A DNA stretch of 48,855 bases from Nemertoderma westbladi (taxonomy: Eukaryota > Xenacoelomorpha > Nemertodermatida > Nemertodermatidae). The DNA lies in assembly GCA_032718475.1 (NCBI GenBank), contig JAUCBJ010000397.1, forward strand, positions 1 through 48,855, read 5' to 3'. The translations under genes were made by a program, and so were the position numbers. This document shows, one piece after another, positions 1-10,431 of the stretch (position 1 is its first letter; each line of letters begins with the position of its first letter). The notes beneath the pieces were generated by a model. The model saw only the letters and a list, made by a program, of their open reading frames with translations, was not told where the DNA came from and did no database searches.

Positions 1-475
1 AGTCAGCGTGTATCCTACGTAGTTCTAGTGGCTGTAGGCCTAGATATGTCAATCTCTCAATATATGGGATATCTGGGTCCAGATGACAACGAAAAAACAG
101 ACGCTTTGAAAAGTAGCGCTGCACGGCTTCAAGTTTATCAGTGAAACCAAAGAAAGGTACTCCCTTTGTAAATGGATTACAAACACAACTAGCATATTCT
201 AGAACGGGCCGAGTGTATGATTTATAAGCCGTAATCAGCGCTTCTCTGTTAGACGTAATAAAACACCGAAATATTTTATTAACAGACCGATATGCTGACG
301 CTGTAATATTCAAAATATGCTCTGAGAAATTAAGCCTACTATCAATAGTTACACCAAGATCACGGTGGTAAGCATGCACAGAGTCTAGATATTTGCCGTT
401 AATTGTATACATTGGAGATACTAAAGTACCGCCATTTATTGTTAAAACCTTACATTTGTCGTTGGCAACACTCAT
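1..475 (-). pseudogene. Non-LTR retrotransposon reverse transcriptase, C-terminal part, cut by window edge
   Basis: Reading the minus strand from 475 to 1 gives one uninterrupted frame of about 158 codons that runs off the left edge. It has the typical order of the palm end and thumb of CR1/jockey-like RTs: KCKVLTING, then DLGVTIDSRLNFSEHI, RPVLEYASCVCNPF, KLEAVQRYFSKRLFFR and YIERLTYLGLQPLELRRIHAD. The YxDD motif would lie upstream in the protein and is not included: just above 475 the AT-rich satellite brings in-frame stops, so the element is truncated there. The open frame suggests a fairly recent copy. The family (CR1, L2, Rex or related) cannot be fixed from this part. I am confident of RT identity, less so of clade. 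Confidence 0.8.
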
Positions 476-1800
476 ATATACATATTAACATATTATTATA
501 TTACTCTTTCTTACTAATATAACTGTTCCATTACTCATTACTATATTATATATATATATTATTATATTACTCTTTCTTACTAATATAACTGTTCCATTAC
601 TCATTACTATATTATATATAAATATTAACATATTATTATATTACTCTTTCTTACTAATATAACTGTTCCATTACTCATTCCTATATTATATATACATATT
701 AACATATTATTATATTACTCTTTCTTACTAATATAACTGTTCCATTAATTATTACTATATTATATATATATATTATTATATTACTCTTTCTTACTAATAT
801 AACTGTTCCATTACTCATTACTATATTATATATACATATTAACATATTATTATATTACTCTTTCTTACTAATATAACTGTTCCATTACTCATTCCTATAT
901 TATATATACATATTAACATATTATTATATTACTCTTTCTTACTAATATAACTGTTCCATTACTCATTACTATATTATATATATATATATTATTATATTAC
1001 TCTTTCTTACTAATATAACTGTTCCATTACTCATTCCTATATTATATATGCATATTAACATATTATTATATTACTCTTTCTTACTAATATAACTGTTCCA
1101 TTACTCATTACTATATTATATATACATATTGACATATTATTATATTACTCTTTCTTACTAATATAACTGTTCCATTACTCATTACTATATTACATATATA
1201 TATATTATTATATTACTCTTTCTTACTAATATAACTGTTCCATTACTCATTCCTATATTATATATGCATATTAACATATTATTATATTACTCTTTCTTAC
1301 TAATATAACTGTTCCATTACTCATTACTATATTATATATATATATATTATTATATTACTCTTTCTTACTAATATAACTGTTCCATTACTCATTCCTATAT
1401 TATATATGCATATTAACATATTATTATATTACTCTTTCTTACTAATATAACTGCTCCATTACTCATTACTATATTATATATACATATTAACATATTATTA
1501 TATTACTCTTTCTTACTAATATAACTGTTCCATTAATTATTACTATATTATATATACATATTATTATATTATTATATTACTCTTTCTTACTAATATAACT
1601 GTTCCATTACTCATTACTATATTATATATACATATTAACATATTATTATATTACTCTTTCTTACTAATATAACTGTTCCATTACTCATTACTATATTATA
1701 TATACATATTGACATATTATTATATTACTCTTTCTTACTAATATAACTGTTCCATTAATTATTACTATATTATATATACATATTATTATATTACTCTTTC
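476..1800. repeat. AT-rich satellite, 66-76 bp units
   Basis: About 18 tandem copies of a unit containing TTACTCTTTCTTACTAATAT followed by AACTGTTCCATTACTCATTA and a variable TATATATA stretch; spacing between successive TTACTCTTTC starts is 66 or 74 bp in the copies I measured. The length differences come from the TA-repeat part and from ACATATTAACATATT present or absent. Two further short blocks of the same array continue at 1997-2031 and 2700-2848 after transposon insertions. Confidence 0.95.
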
Positions 1801-1803
1801 TTA

Positions 1804-1993
1804 GGCCGCGTTCACACTACCGAGTGAAAGTCAAAGTCAAAAGAAAATAAATATAGCTAGCTAACAATAATAAATAATAATAAATTATATAGGCCTAATA
1901 TAATACATAATGGCGTTCTAGAAAAAAATAAATTTCTTGTTATTTTTTTTACATTTTGTCTTTTGACTTTGACTCGGTAGTGTGAACGCGGCC
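1804..1993. mobile_element. 190-bp MITE with perfect TIRs, PIF/Harbinger-like
   Basis: It starts GGCCGCGTTCACACTACCGA and ends with its exact reverse complement; the perfect inverted repeat is 22 bp and continues imperfectly through GTCAAAGTCAAAAG. The interior is AT-rich and has no coding capacity. It sits in the satellite consensus CTTTCTTACTAATAT, flanked by TTA (1801-1803) and TAA (1994-1996). That fits a 3-bp TWA target duplication with one changed base, which is the pattern of PIF/Harbinger elements; the superfamily call is inference. Confidence 0.85.
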
Positions 1994-2031
1994 TAACTAA
2001 TATAACTGTTCCATTAATTATTACTATATTA

Positions 2032-2697
2032 CACCATGACCCGTAATATAATGTCATTTTCTGATGACACGGACCCCCCCCCCCCCCAAATTTTTCAACA
2101 AATCTTTATCATATTGCTTGAATTTTGAAACACAACTAGTTCAACTCACCGTGGTTGTTACCATGAAGCCGGAATTTTCGAAATTGCCTTTAAATTTTTT
2201 TATGAGCGTTTTAAAAAAGCGTCTTTTGCGAAATTGCACATCTCCTACCATCGCCATTCTTCACATTAACCTCGCTTTATAGATATTATTAAAAAGCTTG
2301 CGTTCCACGGATTCCAAATATGTAACAATATCTGAATTTCGTTGAGAAACAGCTGAGATACTGTATTATAGGCGTTCAAAGATTGCAAGAACTATCGTTC
2401 GCTGCAGGCCATTTATTCTATTTAATAATTACACAATGATGTGATGATTTAATAAATACCAACTACTGTGGAGAATGGCAATTATACGGATGGTGCGATT
2501 TCGCAAAAGACACTTTTTTAAAACGCTTATAAAAAAATTTAAAGGCGAAATCGAAAATTCCGGCTTCATGGTAACAACCACGGTGAGTTGAACTAGTTGT
2601 GTTTCAAACTTCAAGTAATATGATAAAGATTTCTAGAAAAATTTGGGGGGTGGGGTCCGTGTCATCAGAAAATGACACAATATTACGGGTCATGGTG
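2032..2697. mobile_element. 666-bp foldback element with TA target duplication
   Basis: Left end CACCATGACCCGTAATAT and right end ATATTACGGGTCATGGTG are inverted copies; imperfect arms extend about 230 bp each (2032-2265 and 2465-2697), with a short unique centre. It splits the satellite string ACTATATTATATATAC exactly at a TA, which is present on both sides (2030-2031, 2698-2699). This suggests a non-autonomous Tc1/mariner-type or other TA-targeting element. The short ORFs in the arms are not coding. Confidence 0.85.
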
Positions 2698-2699
2698 TA

Positions 2700-2848
2700 T
2701 ATATACATATTAGTAAGATATTATATTATTATTATATTACCATATATTACTCTTTCTTACTAATATAACTGTTCCATTAATTATTACTATATTATATATA
2801 CATATTATTAAATTATTTCTTACTAATAACTGTTCCATTAATTAACGT
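2700..2848. repeat. Satellite remnant, running up to the galectin-like exon
   Basis: Decayed copies of the same AT-rich unit as 476-1800 run up to the splice acceptor at 2849-2850. The last copy supplies TACTAATAAC, which resembles a branch-point consensus, 10-20 bp before the acceptor TAACGTAG. Confidence 0.8.
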
Positions 2849-2850
2849 AG

Positions 2851-3043
2851 GATCCCCACGGAAGGAAGAAGCGGAGATAATTTCATAAAGTTAGAAAAAC
2901 CTGGTACCGAAGCGAACGTCATATATTTATGGAATCCACGTCCCAGCGAAGCTGGGGGAGTGGTTGTACAAAATTCGAAAATTTCTGGTTGGCAAGAAGA
3001 AGTTCGCACACCAATTAAGTTCCCTCTGGGATCACCAGTCAAG
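2851..3043 (+). CDS. Galectin-like exon carrying the carbohydrate-binding motif
   Basis: A 193-bp exon between acceptor AACGTAG and donor AAG|GTACAG; reading frame AGG at 2849-2851, ending in phase 0. The translation shows the galectin core in order: DNFIKLEKPG, VIYLWNPRP, VVVQNSKI, WQEEVR and KFPLGSPVK. These match the family pattern H-x-NPR, V-x-N, W-x-x-E-x-R and FPF..G. The NPR, N, W, E and R ligand contacts are kept, but the usual His before NPR is Leu and the Gly of WG is Gln, so sugar specificity may differ. In vertebrate galectins one exon likewise holds this whole motif and stops just after the FPF strand. Earlier exons must lie left of the window. The neighbouring terminal exon at 10216 has the matching phase. 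Alternative: an orphan or dead exon. Confidence 0.6.
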
Positions 3044-3353
3044 GTACAGTATTTTAAGTAGGGAGGGTTGTACTGTACAGTATTATAGGGACGTGTAGGC
3101 CTACTTGGAACGTGCTACTGGTACATACTGTAGTAGATACATAAAATTCATTAGTCTGCTACCTAGGATCTTGGTTTTGGCGATCTTCTGAAGACCCCAG
3201 AATCCGAAACGATAAGCCTAGTAGATCTCAAAGGAATGGAAATCATCTGCAATTAAACCTTCTCTTAAGGTATATTTGTTGCGGACAGCGATAGAGCCTG
3301 TACCATCATATGGCAAATGCAACACCTCAGTTCGCGATTAGTCATGTTTTAAT

Positions 3354-3616
3354 CAGAGGCGTAGCGAGGCGGGGGGGGGGGGGGGGGGGGGGGGGGGTGT
3401 GTTCCCCCGGGAGCACTCACCCGGAAGCGCTGAAATGTCAGGCAAATGTCATGGAATTCTTGTAAAAATAAGACATATCAGTGAAAATTCAGGGATTGTG
3501 ATACAGTATACAGCACAGGACATGTGTCATAAGCGAAAAATGTAAAATTTTTCTCGGCTCGCCATTCAATATCAGCTTCATTCCCCTGGGCGCCAGAAGG
3601 GCTCGCTACGCCTCTG
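3354..3616. mobile_element. 263-bp hAT-like MITE
   Basis: Terminal inverted repeats CAGAGGCGTAGCGAG / CTCGCTACGCCTCTG are flanked by a perfect 8-bp duplication GTTTTAAT (3346-3353 and 3617-3624). An 8-bp duplication with CAG-type ends is the hAT signature. The interior holds a run of about 27 G and no ORF, so it is non-autonomous. Confidence 0.9.
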
Positions 3617-3683
3617 GTTTTAATCTAAAGCTATCTGGTTAAAGATACCAGATAACCAGACCAGTTATGTTGTCTTTTAGCTA

Positions 3684-3950
3684 CTACTAGGATCGGCATG
3701 CTGCATTGCAGCTGCATTTTAAATTTTTAAGAATGCTGTGCCGGCTTGTCAACAAAATTGCACCGCCACAACTCCCTATCACCCATGACATTTGCTAGAT
3801 CATCCGCATCTTTAAGGCCAGTGTCCTTTAAGATGCGTCTCAAGAAAGTCATGGGCTGTCCACCATGCTTATTCACTCCATGAGGCTGCCAAAGTACAAG
3901 ATTATGCACTGGCTGGTCCTCACGGCGAAAGCAATGTCCTGCAAGTTTAG
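3684..3950 (-). pseudogene. 3' end of an RTE/Craig-like LINE
   Basis: The minus strand codes for KLVLWQPH-like text, then PMTFLRRILKDTGLKDADDL and DRELWRCNFVDKPAQHS followed by a stop at 3727. This is the C-terminal tail seen downstream of RT in one LINE group. About 260 bp are nearly identical to 38111-38368, including the downstream ACTAG-type microsatellite tail. One frame break separates the HNLVLWQPH part from its upstream region. Only the 3' end was inserted, as usual for 5'-truncated LINEs. Confidence 0.75.
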
Positions 3951-4898
3951 CAGACGTGTCTTGAATGTTGCTTCACACGTTTCCAGCCGTCTGCCACTAA
4001 TCTTCTCTTCGATAGCAATGTCTGGCAGCGTGGCAGGTCTCATCCTTCAACCCAGAATTGCCGAAAGGGCAAGATTTCATTTTGCAATCCCACAACGTTG
4101 TAGTCTGTGAATTTACTATCATAATTTGCTTTTTACCCTTTTTTTTAAAATAAATTAGTTTCTTATAAATATCATCAGCAGTTCTACAGATAGCATTATT
4201 CTTGCTATGATTTTATAAATATTATATCCCAGTCTGCAGCTCGCCGCTGCAGCCCACTGCCCTTGTAGAACTTGCTCTATTTTTTGAGCGGCGAGTGTCG
4301 GCGGTGAGCGGCTTCTGTGTTTTTCACCAATGATAAAGATTGGATCTGATCACATGAGAAAAAGGAAAGACTGGGGGCATTTCGTGATATTTTTACTCTG
4401 TACAGACAGCTGCAGAGACGTTGTAATTTATATGCAATTAGGCACTAGTGTGTGTTTTTAGCAAAACTTTTTATTTGTACTACCGGTACCTAATTGCAAA
4501 TAACGGTCGGGGTGGGGTATCAGGCACTGCGATCACATGATCTTGGGGTAAATGAAAAATGTACTCCTTGGGATATATTTAGTTGCGAGTAATGCTGTGA
4601 GGAACGGCGCAGTTGGGAGGGAGAAATACACGCGATCTGTCGGGTGTTGAAGTCGCTAAAAATGTAATAACTTTTACTGTTGTAAAAGTCAGGGCTGCAG
4701 GCAAAAAGGTCCGGAAAGTGACGAAACAGCGCCTTTATAGACAGACATATTGCAAATCGGGATCGGAGCATCTGAATGCTGATTGGCTATAGTCCCTAAT
4801 TGGTCGGAGCTACAGTACTAGTTGGGTAAACAGTTACGTTTCGATCCTATTGCACATATTGGCTGGTGAGGGCTGAGGTCAATGACATATACTGTACG
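3951..4898. other. Intergenic or intronic sequence, nothing recognisable
   Basis: No credible coding region. 4234-4320 contains a GC-richer patch with GCGGCGAGTGTCGGCGGTGA, related in wording to the GC-rich repeat at 9420-9650. The rest is ordinary AT-rich sequence with short spurious ORFs. Confidence 0.6.
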
Positions 4899-7872
4899 AC
4901 CAACTATAGATACGACCCGCCAAGCTGCTGCAAAGCCCCTAAATCTAGTGGGCCAGTTATTTCTCTTTGATAGATATTTAACCCTAAAACAATATGTCAG
5001 GCGCGTCGAAAGTACTTGTTCCTAACTAAAATTATGTCCTCTTTCAGAGGAGATAAATACAAATGTAATAGCTCCAGTAGTTTTCGAGATTTGAGGAGTT
5101 CCTTGCACCCATGCCATATCACCACTTTTCGGAATATATAAAAATACTCAAAATACATCACCCTTCAAAGACTTGGGTATAACCATGAAACCATACTATG
5201 CTTTTTTGGTTAGTCGAATTCATTATTAGTAATCGAAAGCGAAATTAGAATAAAATCTTCATTGTTTATTTTTTAATAGACACTAAATGAGCACCAAATT
5301 TACAAGTAGCTCGAAATTGTCAAATAGCCAGGAAAGTGATAAATGAAAATGGCCAATTTGTCAGTCGAAAATTCTCAGCGCCAGCCAGTGCACTTCTATT
5401 TCAGTACTGCAGTACTATTGCCGGTAATGTAGTGTATTATTCTGTACAGTATGTGTGTGGTATGTGCATTGCACTGCTGCACTCGGACTGTACTGCCTCA
5501 CTTGCACGTTAGGCATTCCATTACTGCTGACTGCATTATGCTGTTACGCATCAATGCCTTATCATTATTATTGTTATCATTATTACATTACCTGATTACG
5601 TCCGTACCTGTATTTATTTGAATAGTTATTATCACCTCTACACGGGCTGGTAGCCACGGCGCCGCGGGGGCCTAATCTTTGGTCTGGACATAGTATCTGA
5701 ATCGGTCGGTATGCAGGCCGTAACAGAACAGTTTTAGTTGGATAGTGCTGTGTGTATATTATACTGATAGATGCCGCTCGCGCGCTCGGTCTACAGTGAC
5801 GAGTGACACTTAGTTCTACTAGTCAAGGCTTTTCTACAGAACAGATGACACCAGGGCCTTCCCTTCCACTAACATTCTGGCATTTGTACATTTGGACGGG
5901 CGATATATTCAGTAAACCCGGAATCTGTTCCGACTTCATTGTGCTATATGCCTCCAATTCCTCGGAGACCGCCAGTAAAAAGAATATACCGTCCATCGCA
6001 CCATCGAAATTCATGAAGGAGAGTAAAATTAGCTTTTTTTTATCTGATGTAGAGATGAAGCCACTGCTCGACTTGGGGTTGGAGGGTCCGGTTATTCTTT
6101 AAGAACCATAACGCTAGGTTTATTCTCCTGCCTAAACCAGCGTGACTCCTATCTGAATCCCTCGAAGACATATCGGCCCTTTCGGAGGATCTCTAGTAAG
6201 ACAGCATGCGTGGCCACTGGCCACCTTAACAGTGTTCGCTTCTTACTGTCTTGGATTTAATAGACAAAGGTTATTGATACATAATAGATATGCTGAGATA
6301 AATTAATATTACGACTTCAATATAATGAGGAACTGATATTATTTAGGGGAATTATTATTAACTGCAATAATTATTGATATGTAATGGAGTATGGTTACTA
6401 CTTAACTACACTAACACTATGTCCTGGAAAATAGTGTCGTTTAATGATGGAGAAACTGATCTGATATATTACTCTAACTCTACTACACTATGTGTTTGAT
6501 GCGGAATTAACGAGATTCATTATTCAGTTATTAGTTACTACCGTAATCTTGAGTTTCCGGTACGTTTAACCCTATCTGGCCCGGGTTATTTTTCTACAGT
6601 ACTTTAATTGGCACGGTGCAGGGGGTGTGGGGGGGGGGGGGGTCATTTTAGAATTTGGTTAGATCTTGCTCAAAAATTACAATTTTGATGGAATAAGGGT
6701 TTTCGAGGTCGATGATCACTATAAAACTTGTTAAACATATTTTCTGGCAAAGTAACCATCATTTTTGGTGCTATTTTGGTCCCCTAGGACGAAAAGTATA
6801 AGTAACAAATTGTCAAACTAAAACATTTTTTTGTGTTTGGTTTGATAATTCTGAAGGTATACGGTTTCCGGGGTTGCTGATCACATTGAAAACTGGTTTG
6901 AAAAATTCTGGAATGCAAACGAAACATCATTTTTGGTGCCATTCAGGTGCCCCAGATAGAAAAGTACAAGTAGCAAAAATTTCCAACTGTTAAATTGTGC
7001 CTTTGCTTAGGTAATTCTGAAGCTGCTATACTGGTGGTTCAAGGCCGCTGATACGATACAACTAGTTAAAAATCATTCGTGGTAATGCAACTATCATTTT
7101 TTTGCGTTTGTCTAGTGGGACGAAAAATACAAGTAGCATAAAATTTCAAACGGCAAAAATCAAATTTGGTTGGATAATACTATATTGTTGAGTGTCGTAT
7201 TCGTGATCAGAATCTCCGAAAAACCTATATGGTCATGAGATCAATTTGATTTCGAGATGATTTTTCATTATCATATTTCCACAACTTGTTTTTTTCGCGC
7301 TCCAGGGGCATAAATAACTGACTAATAACTAATATAAATAGCAACGTGCCTATGTTGTTATATTACACAACACCTCGATATGTTGGATGTAGGGGAATAA
7401 ACGTTCCCAATGAAATCAGCACATTCTAAAACCTCAGTAGCCAAACTTTACGGCTAATTTACCACTTTTGGGAAAAGTGCTACTTGCGCTTTTGGTCCTC
7501 TTTTAGTATCCATTAAAAAAAATTGTTGCTTCTAATCGTGCTTTCGATTACTAATAATGAATTCAACAAACCAAAAAAGCAATGGTTTAATGGTTATACC
7601 AAAGTCTTGAAAGGTGATGTATTTTGTGTAATTTTATCAATTCCGAAAAGTGCTGATACGGTGTGGGTGCCAGGAACTCCCCATATCTCGAAAACTACTG
7701 GAGCTATTAAATTTTTATTTGTCTCATCTGAAAGAGGACATAATTTTAGTTAGGGACAAGAACTTTCTACGCGCTAGACATATTGTTTCAGAGGTTCTAT
7801 CTCAGAGAAATAACTGGCCCACTAAATTTAGGGGCTTTGCAGCAGCTTGGCGGGTGGTATCTATAGTAGGTC
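4899..7872. mobile_element. About 3-kb structure bounded by long inverted arms
   Basis: 4899-5350 and 7440-7872 are diverged reverse complements of each other; for example CGCCAAGCTGCTGCAAAGCC at about 4918 pairs with the complement near 7840. The arms are about 430-450 bp with many substitutions and small indels, so the structure is old. Between them lie a G+C-richer stretch (5800-6240) and a tandem array (6630-7200). No transposase is visible and I could not define a target duplication. It may be a decayed foldback transposon or an inverted segmental duplication. Confidence 0.65.
6630..7200. repeat. Degenerate 167-bp tandem repeat
   Basis: Three to four units; the landmark ATCATTTTTGGTG recurs at about 6758, 6925 and 7092 (spacing 167 and 166 bp), each followed by GTCC/TGCC...GACGAAAAGTA.AAGTA and a run ending TCAAAC. 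A similar phrase, ACTTGCGCTTTTGGTCC, appears in the right arm near 7482. Confidence 0.75.
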
Positions 7873-8115
7873 ATGATAGAACGTATCGGCTTGTGGCAAA
7901 CCAAACGAGATTATTCACAATGGGAATGCCAATAACAGACTGCGGGGAATTTTAGGTCATTATGATTCGATGTGCAACAATGGCTAAATGAATTGGACAA
8001 CTCTTTAAAATGCAAGTAAGTACTGTGTTAAGTTTAAAATATTGGGGCGGATGGGGGTTAATGACTCTCGGTATAAGAAAATCCCACTATATCGTAGGGC
8101 TATTTCGTGGCATCA

Positions 8116-9194
8116 TGTGTATAAACCAAGGTGTACTAAATAACAGGTCATGCAGCGAGCGGATTGCTGAAATTAGCGGAGGCCGATCTTTTCACTATTT
8201 ATGGCACTTTTTTCATAATATTTCCTTAGAAACTTCTTTTGTGCTACTTTGGTTAGGTGGATATGATGACTAGGGTTCATAGAAATGTAATAAAATGTCT
8301 TTCTGGAATTTTTATCTTGTAGTTGCCAAGGTAACCGGGTGCAAAGTTCAACTTTCGAGCGTCTGTAATTCAAAACGACAAGGGATTCTGTTCTTGAGAT
8401 TTGGTATATGAGTAAAGGGAATAAAAGTCTATCAAATTATTTTACACTTAATTTATTTTTCAATCCCGTTTCCATGGTGACGGGAATTACGATAATTTCC
8501 CATTATGACCGCCAGATAGAAATTGGGCTACTATTTACTACTTATATAATTTTCAACAAACATGCCTGGTTGCTGACCTTTATTTCTAATATTTTCTAAC
8601 CGAAATGTAATATTCTGGAATGTCAAAATCATTCTATTACAGGTCTTGCTCTCTGATTGGACAGTTTAGTTTATTTGCAAATATTGACTTTTAGAGATAT
8701 GATTCACAATTGACGAATTATAAAATATAATGTTGGCAATTTTAACTTATTATTTAGACTGACAAACCGAATAAAAATGGTGTTTTATAGAATTTGTAGG
8801 CAATTTTTAAAATTTTCCATTTCTACTTATTTCCATGGCAATGGGAATGTAAACAAATTCAAATGTAAAATATTTTGATAGACTTTTATTCCCTTTACTC
8901 ACCTACCAAATCTCAAGGGAAGAATCCATTGTCGCCCTGAAATACAGGCGCGCAAAGTTTGAACTTTGTGCCCGGTTACCTTGGCAACTACAAGATAAAA
9001 ATTCCAGAGAGACTGTTTATTACATTTCTATGAATCCTAGTCATCATATCCACCTAGCCAAAGAAGCCTAATAGAAGTTTCTAAGGAAATATTATGAAAA
9101 AAGTGCCATAAATAGGGAAACGATCGGCCTCCGCTAATTTCAGCAATCCGCTCGCTGCATGACCTGTTATTTAGTACACCTTGGTATAAACACA
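8116..9194. mobile_element. 1.08-kb foldback element
   Basis: Arms 8116-8490 and 8820-9194 are inverted copies with ends TGTGTATAAACCAAGGTGTA and the complement of TGTGTTTATACCAAGGTGTA. They share about 370 bp including GAAATTAGCGGAGGCCGATC and CCAAGGTAACCGGG. The 330-bp centre is AT-rich and non-coding. I could not define a clean target duplication. The ORFs that appear in the arms are not conserved as protein between arms and are rejected. Confidence 0.8.
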
Positions 9195-9372
9195 AACATT
9201 CTAGAATAAATAATATCAGTTATCCCCAAGGTGGTATTTAAAAGTCGTCGAAGTACTAAATATTTTGAGGATGTGTAATTTAATATGTAATGTGTAATTC
9301 AATTTGCACTAGTGATGAGATCTTTAATCAATACTATTTAATTTATCTATATAATTAATTCTAGAATATAAA

Positions 9373-9650
9373 ATGGCCGCTAGCTGCGGACGCTCATTTT
9401 CAATTTTCAATTTTTTCAATTGCGGCCGCTCGCCGTGTCTGCCCGCCACTGTCGCCCGCCGCGGCCGCTCGCCGTTTCTCTGGTGTATCATACCAAAAGT
9501 GGCCGCTCACTGCGGCCGCTGGTTGCGGCCGCCCGCCGCTGCCGCCCGCCGCTCCTCTGGTGTATCATACCAAAAGTGGCCGCTCACTGCGGTAGCCCGT
9601 CGCGGCCGCCCGCCGCTGACGCTCGCCGCTCCTGTGGTGTATCATGGCCT
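9373..9650 (+). repeat. GC-rich 77-bp tandem repeat with NotI-type octamers
   Basis: The phrase TGGTGTATCATACC recurs at 9481, 9558 and (diverged) 9635, giving a 77-bp period. Between copies are GCGGCCGC octamers and CCGCCCGCCGCTGCCGCCCG. GC content is far above the neighbouring AT-rich DNA. The 151-codon ORF across it is an artefact of the stop-poor GC-rich repeat. Confidence 0.8.
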
Positions 9651-10215
9651 TAAGCTGCAGCTGCAATACAGTAATACTGTAGGCCTACTCCGAACTCCAA
9701 TAATGCAATGCAATAGGTGGATAGGGCGGAGTGGCTCAGTACTATTTGCATACCGGTCAGTCAATCTGCGAGTTTATAATTGTGAATTGGTTCATTTAAT
9801 CAATGTTCATCACCATGAATTTAATTAATTGTGGTGTCAAAAGAGGCGCAAGACTCTCTGCTTTAAATTATATAAGCCACGTATGAAATGATTGAGATTA
9901 AATGTGTATTTTAATGGATCTAAAATCACCCTCCATAGAAAACAATATAAGAAATTATCCGAGCACTGCGTAATGACGTCAAATATGTAGCAGCCAATCA
10001 CAGCCGATTTTCAAAATTGGCTTCCCACTCTTACTTAAACCCGTCATTTAGACCGTTTCCTCGTGTTTTACAAAGAACACACCACGCCACTCGATTCAGA
10101 GCACCTTGTTACCCCCTATTTGTTTATTTCTAGCCCAACAATTTTTTCGCGCACCAACCCTATTGCTGAAATTTTAAATTTTACTATATAATTATTCCCA
10201 TTGTAACTTTATCAG

Positions 10216-10431
10216 GTAGAGATTTGTTTGCCAGATAAAGATCACCCCAACATTGACACCCAAGTAAATGGAATCCCCGCGGGGAGTTTCCCAGTAAGAA
10301 GTGACTTTGAGGAATCCAAGAAGGAATACATCTGCTTCAAGATCAATCAATTCGAACAGATCATCGGTTACAACCTCAAGGTTGAGATGGATGTGCGAGA
10401 CTATTTCTATTTCACGTGTATAAACCAATAG
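10216..10431 (+). CDS. Probable terminal galectin exon
   Basis: The acceptor is strong (TTGTAACTTTATCAG| at 10215 after a T-rich tract) and the frame starts in phase 0: VEICLPDKDH, then DTQVNGIPAGSFPVRSDFEE, EYICFKINQF, NLKVEMDVRDYFYF, CINQ and a TAG stop at 10429-10431; 71 residues. The order VEI-, xVNGxxxGxFxxR-xxFE resembles the last strands of a galectin domain (VNG...F.HR..) and joins in phase to the exon ending at 3043, where it would continue SPVK directly into VEIC. Codon use and GC content stand out from the surrounding AT-rich repeats. The C-terminal half past FEE is longer and less typical than classical galectins. Alternative: last exon of another gene. An exon call is firmer than the galectin call. 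Confidence 0.5.
   Translation, partial: VEICLPDKDHPNIDTQVNGIPAGSFPVRSDFEESKKEYICFKINQFEQIIGYNLKVEMDVRDYFYFTCINQ

Larger units (their letters stand above)
3044..10215 (+). other. Proposed 7.2-kb galectin intron
   Basis: Lies between the donor at 3044 and the acceptor at 10214-10215. It contains a hAT-like MITE, a LINE fragment, two large foldback structures, a 167-bp tandem repeat and a GC-rich 77-bp repeat, all listed separately. I saw no further plus-strand exon that would fit the galectin fold in between. Confidence 0.45.

Noticed and set aside
5803-6102. 99-codon plus ORF and 63-codon minus ORF
   Set aside because: Less AT-rich than its surroundings, but no domain recognised on either strand and no clear splice sites; mentioned only as an open question.
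7523-8373. Short ORFs around 7523-7955 and 8010-8373
   Set aside because: They lie in arms of inverted repeats and are not conserved as protein between the arms.
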